Positions 60,161 to 64,000 of a DNA stretch of 64,000 bases are shown here, in pieces. The position numbers and the translations under genes were made by a program. The notes beneath the pieces were generated by a model, which saw only the letters and a list, made by a program, of their open reading frames with translations, did not search any database and was not told the DNA's origin. How positions within the stretch are numbered: position 1 is the first letter of the stretch; the number at the start of each line of letters is the position of its first letter. Origin of the DNA: Undaria pinnatifida (lineage: Eukaryota; Sar; Phaeophyceae; Laminariales; Alariaceae); NCBI GenBank assembly GCA_012845835.1, contig JABAKD010000027.1, positions 1,255,001 to 1,319,000 on the forward strand, read 5' to 3'.

Positions 60161-61149
60161 CCGCGACTTCATCATTCGATGTCTTTCCCCTTCAAGCCAC
60201 TACCAACGTCAAGGCGACCTTTCTTCTTTTGGCCACTACCGCCGGCCCCGACGTCGTCGCCACCATCTACTCCGACAATCTGGGAATTGTTTCACCGACT
60301 TCTGCAGCCATGCACCGATGGGTCTGCCGCTTCAAACCGCTACCAACAGCGAAGCGCCCTCTTCCAGGCCACTACCACCAAATCCGGCGTCATCGTACCG
60401 TCAGCGCCGACCAGCGGGGACATATTTCGCCGACTCCTGCAGCCACCGCGCCGGTAGGTTTGCTCCTTCAGTCCGCTGCTAACCGCCCCGGCGTCACAGC
60501 CATCGCCGGCTACTTCGGGTTTTCTCTACCGCCTATTCCGACAACCACGCCGTTATCCTTGCCGCGTACAAAGCGAACTCCACCACCGCGAGAACCGCAG
60601 GCATCTCCACAGGCCCACCTTAAAGGACTACTACAGCGTCAACGCTCGCGCCTACATGTACGCTGCGGAACACGCACATTCCACCACCGCGTACGCGATC
60701 CGACACCTTCTTCAATCTACCATATTGAGCTACTACGGCCTCGTCTTCTTCCGTCACAAGAGCCTCTACCGTATCTTCCGCGAACACCCCACCCGAGGTC
60801 ACTGGTTCGTGCTCGGAGCTCTTCAACGCGTTTTACTGGACCATCATCCGTCTCCAGCGCTCCTACCACATCTTCCGCGAACACCACGACGTCACTGTCT
60901 CGCGATCGGAGCGCTGCAGCACACCCTAGTACGACCACCAGCCGCGTTCCATCGGATCTTTCTTCAAACCCTACACCACCCGGTTTCAGGATCAACCTAC
61001 GGCGTCTCTACTGCATATCTTCGCGGAGCACCATCTACGGACCGGCGTGCCTACAACGCCACGCGACAGGGATATCTGCAGCCAGGGTATTATCGCGTTG
61101 AGTCGCACTTACCCGTTTGTCTTGTTGCCCCTCCCCCTTACCATGTTTC

Positions 61150-62980
61150 TTGAGTTCCTTCTTGAGTTTTTTTTTCATGGGATTTGTTTTGTGCGCATTG
61201 GCTTCTTGATTTTCTCTTTTGGGTTTGATTTTGTTGTTCAGTTAGTTTCAAGGTGCCTCTTCTTTGCCTTGACTCTTCGGGTAGTCACACTTTTGAACAG
61301 CACATATGTTTGCGTGCTTGCATCGGTGTGCTACCCTGACTTTTCGGGTCATCCTACTTTTGACCAGGACATACGTTTGCGTACTTGCGTCGGTGTGCTA
61401 CCCTGGCCTTCCAGCCACTGATTTAGCAGGCTCCATTTTCGTAACCAGGCCGAAAAGTTAAGATGGTTCCGTCTTCCTGTGTGTGCCGGTTTAACCTGCC
61501 CCGTTTTCGTAACTTGGCTCAAACCTGCCATGACTTCGTTTTCCCTCGTCGGTTTAGCGTACCCTTGTTTCGCAGCGACCGAAACCGCTGTGGTATTTTT
61601 TTGTTGGCCTTTCTCATGCTTTCTGCACTACGTCAAAATAGGTGCATATTTGGGCATGGTATATGTCTCCCAACCCGCTGTGGTATGCCCATGTTGGCTC
61701 TTCTTCCGCTTTTTGCACTACGTACGTCATTGGTACTTATTAAGGCGTCATATTTGGATTCTTACCGCTATGGCATATATGTCTTAGCCCTTCCCCCAAT
61801 ATTTGCACTACGTACGTCATAGGTGCTTATTGAGGCGTCGTATTTCTTCTGTTACCACTGTGGTATACGTGGTATGTGCTCTGGCCCTTCCTCTATTTTT
61901 TGCACTGCGCACGCCGTAAGTGCTTATTGAGGCGTGTTGTCCCCCTTGTTTGCGTCGTATCGCCCTGCACAAGTCCCCTCTTCTCGATTGGAGATCCACG
62001 TGCTTTGGCGTATGTTTTCCCCGATTTTTTTGTCACTTAGCTTCCGGTAGGAATGGCTCTACAGTAGGCCACATTTTCAGAGTTTCACGACATCAACGTT
62101 TTGCTAGTATTTTCGGGTCCGTCGTTTGTGCACGACCCCCCCCCTCTAGGCTTCTTTATAGTATCAACCCCCGAAACCATGGTAGTTTCGCTAGGTCCTT
62201 ATTAGCCTGAACTTCGCTTGCACGCTGTGCATGCGCCCCGCTAGCATTTTTAGAGTTGTACGTGGTTTGCCCCCTCCCTCTGTCCGGCTTACGGTATCAG
62301 ACCCGCGACATCGTAATAGTTTCGCCTGATTCCTTCTCAGCCGAGATATCGTCTGCACCGTGTGCGTGCTCTTTCGCAGAGTTTCTGAGCCCTCCGTTGT
62401 GTTAAGACCCCGTTTTTACCGCCCTCACGGTATGAGTTGACATTAATATCGTGTTAGCATGGTTTTTCTATCTTGGTTTCCCTTCCCTCTGCACTATGTG
62501 CCGGATGGGAACGTACACCCCCTCCTGTCGGCAGTGTGTGCGTTTTCGGAACGTATTTCCTCCCGACTCTGGCGTTCGTGACTTTTTGGAACCGATACCT
62601 TCCGCTTTCGCGTCCATGCAACGCGGGTATTATTTGTTTTCTTTCTTGGTATTTCTGAGCACGCTTGCTCCTTAGTGGTTATCGCTGTGCGCAGCAAACG
62701 ACCGACCGTAGTAGCCTTCTCTCCTTTCTTCTTGGAGAATTTGTTTGTGAACGCTTAGTGCGCGTATTAGCTTTGGACCCTACTATCTCAGTACAATTCT
62801 ACCTGGTAGTTACCAGTATCGTCAGTGTTATCGCCTTGTGGCCCCCCAAAGTATTCCCTTACAGTCTCAGTATCATTGAGGCCCCAACAACGTTTGAACG
62901 TAGTAGTACGCCTTCTGTCTTATTTGCCGCATTCAAAGTATGGCACTTGTTAGTTTTTCGGTGACCTTCATGGGCGCCTT
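61150..62980 (+). repeat. T-rich degenerate tandem repeats after fossil B, several subtypes
   Basis: Subtypes include a unit of about 110 bp with 'gtttgcgt(g/a)cttgc' and 'cggtgtgctaccctg' (61300-61420), and a unit of 90-110 bp with 'tttgcactacgtacgtcat' and 'cttattgaggcgtc' (61620-61940). No coding supported. Confidence 0.75.
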
Positions 62981-62984
62981 GATC

Positions 62985-64000
62985 CTGAACTCGCGCCTAA
63001 GTTGTTCCACTTTTCTACAGTACGACGAGTGTTCGTCTTTGTGGTTTTGCTTCCGCCTTTTACCGCCGATGTAGCCTGCCCACGTTTTGTGCACAACGAC
63101 GAACCATGGCGTTTCCGAACCATGTTGAGGTTTTCTATCGTGTCGTTCCCACCTCGCCTTATGCGATTGGTGACAACATGGATGCTTTCCGCGTTATTTC
63201 TCTTCGTTTTTCGCGAGGCATTACCTCCTTTCTTGTTGCTGTTGGACTTCTCCTTGCCCCTTGGCATACGTCCCTTTCGTTGTTGGACCTTTCTTTGTTC
63301 TTGCCGTACTTCTTCCCACGACTGATGTCGCTGCACTTTAGCCTCGGCCACTTGGTATTACGGCGTTTCAGCTATTGCTACTGTCTATGGTCCCATGTTG
63401 CCGACCACTGGCTTCACATTGAGAGCCCCCCTTAGGTTCCATGTTCGCGGTCCCGTGCTGACTCTTCAGCCCATCTGTCGGTTCTCTCTGGCCTCTGCCT
63501 TTTTGTTTGGTTGTACCCGCCGCCAAGAGCCCCTTGCTGTCGGGCTCCGTTCTTGCTTCGTAGCCAGCGGATCTATTCCCCTGGACCACTATTTCTTACC
63601 TTTTTCTCTCGGCACCGCTGCCCCTTCGGTCCAACGACACTGACCCCCGTCCTGGCTTTGCAGCCAACAGGTTTTGTTTCTCTCGACCACTTTTTCTTGT
63701 TTCTTTTCGGCATACCTGCCAATAGGGTTCAACTACACCGGCCTTAATCATGGGTTTACAGCCCGTCCTGACTGTGCAGTCCACAGGTCATCCCCTCTTG
63801 GCCCCCGTTTTGCTCTTGGCTTGTTGGCGTACTTGTCGCATCGGGCCCACGTTTCGACTCCAGTTTGGCTTCGCAGCCCATATAGGTCGTTCCCTGTTGA
63901 CCCCCTTTCGTGTTGTTTTTTTTTTTCCGGCGAAATCGCTTTCGGAGGTATACCTTCGCTACGTACCTAGTGTTGCTCGTTTTCTGAAAGTAGCCTTTCA
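62985..64000 (+). repeat. T/C-rich degenerate tandem repeats to the right edge
   Basis: Units of about 110-120 bp with 'gcagcc', 'tcgaccac', 'tttttct', 'ttcggc' and 'ccc(g/a)tcctg' recur at least six times. The long open frames on both strands are repeat artefacts. Confidence 0.65.

Larger units (their letters stand above)
54800..61130 (+). mobile_element. Large retroelement fossil (probably LTR-type), copy B, broken
   Basis: About 6.3 kb that is C-rich and G-poor on the plus strand throughout, with long open pieces (up to nearly 400 codons) in all plus frames that are Pro/Ser/Thr/Arg-rich and show no host exon structure. Broken many times. 59520-59815 is related to 40055-40330 of fossil A. 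A 'gggtgggctcg' module occurs four times at 58960-59425. No intact reverse transcriptase, integrase or LTR pair could be read, so the class is inferred from the link to fossil A. Decay suggests considerable age. Confidence 0.45.

Overview
The window is nuclear DNA of an intron-rich eukaryote. Coding exons are short islands in long introns full of micro- and minisatellites, small inverted-repeat transposons and old retroelement debris. The genes (a RECQ1-type helicase, a calpain-7-like protease with two MIT domains, a membrane-anchored fucosyltransferase-like enzyme) together with the (CCCTAA)n tract fit a multicellular photosynthetic stramenopile such as a brown alga. That placement is inference from gene style; no marker here proves it.

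Layout. 1-9,947 (minus strand): the first six coding exons of a calpain-7/PalB-like gene, reading out of the left edge; its protease core lies outside the window. 10,000-11,900: small repeats and a doubtful minus-strand gene. 12,526-13,587: a complete non-autonomous PIF/Harbinger-like element with TTA target duplications. 15,508-17,832 (minus): exons of an unrecognised gene and a RanBP2-like zinc-finger exon, separated by a 449-bp tandem duplication. 19,981-34,023 (plus): a complete ten-exon RecQ helicase gene (708 residues, all junctions in phase), whose introns hold a higher-order minisatellite, two or three TIR elements, a GC-AG intron and a decayed duplicate of exon 6. 34,024-46,770: mostly dispersed repeats, a retroelement fossil (about 39.1-41.2 kb), tandem repeats and an interstitial telomere-like tract. 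46,773-49,625 (minus): a complete four-exon fucosyltransferase-like gene (about 499 residues). 49,626-64,000: more dispersed repeats, then a large, strongly C-rich retroelement fossil (about 54.8-61.1 kb) flanked by T-rich tandem repeats of about 100-bp period.

The three good genes are independent: genome maintenance (RecQ), ESCRT/MIT-linked proteolysis (calpain-7) and secretory-pathway glycosylation (fucosyltransferase-like). Nothing suggests co-regulation. No prokaryotic defence system, CRISPR array or rRNA was seen. The most informative anomalies are the in-frame alternative acceptor created by the exon 6 duplication, the short C-terminus of the helicase, the intact MITEs with target duplications, the 315-bp higher-order repeat with a heat-shock-element-like core, and the strong excess of the 9-mer TACC(A/T)GGTA across noncoding DNA.
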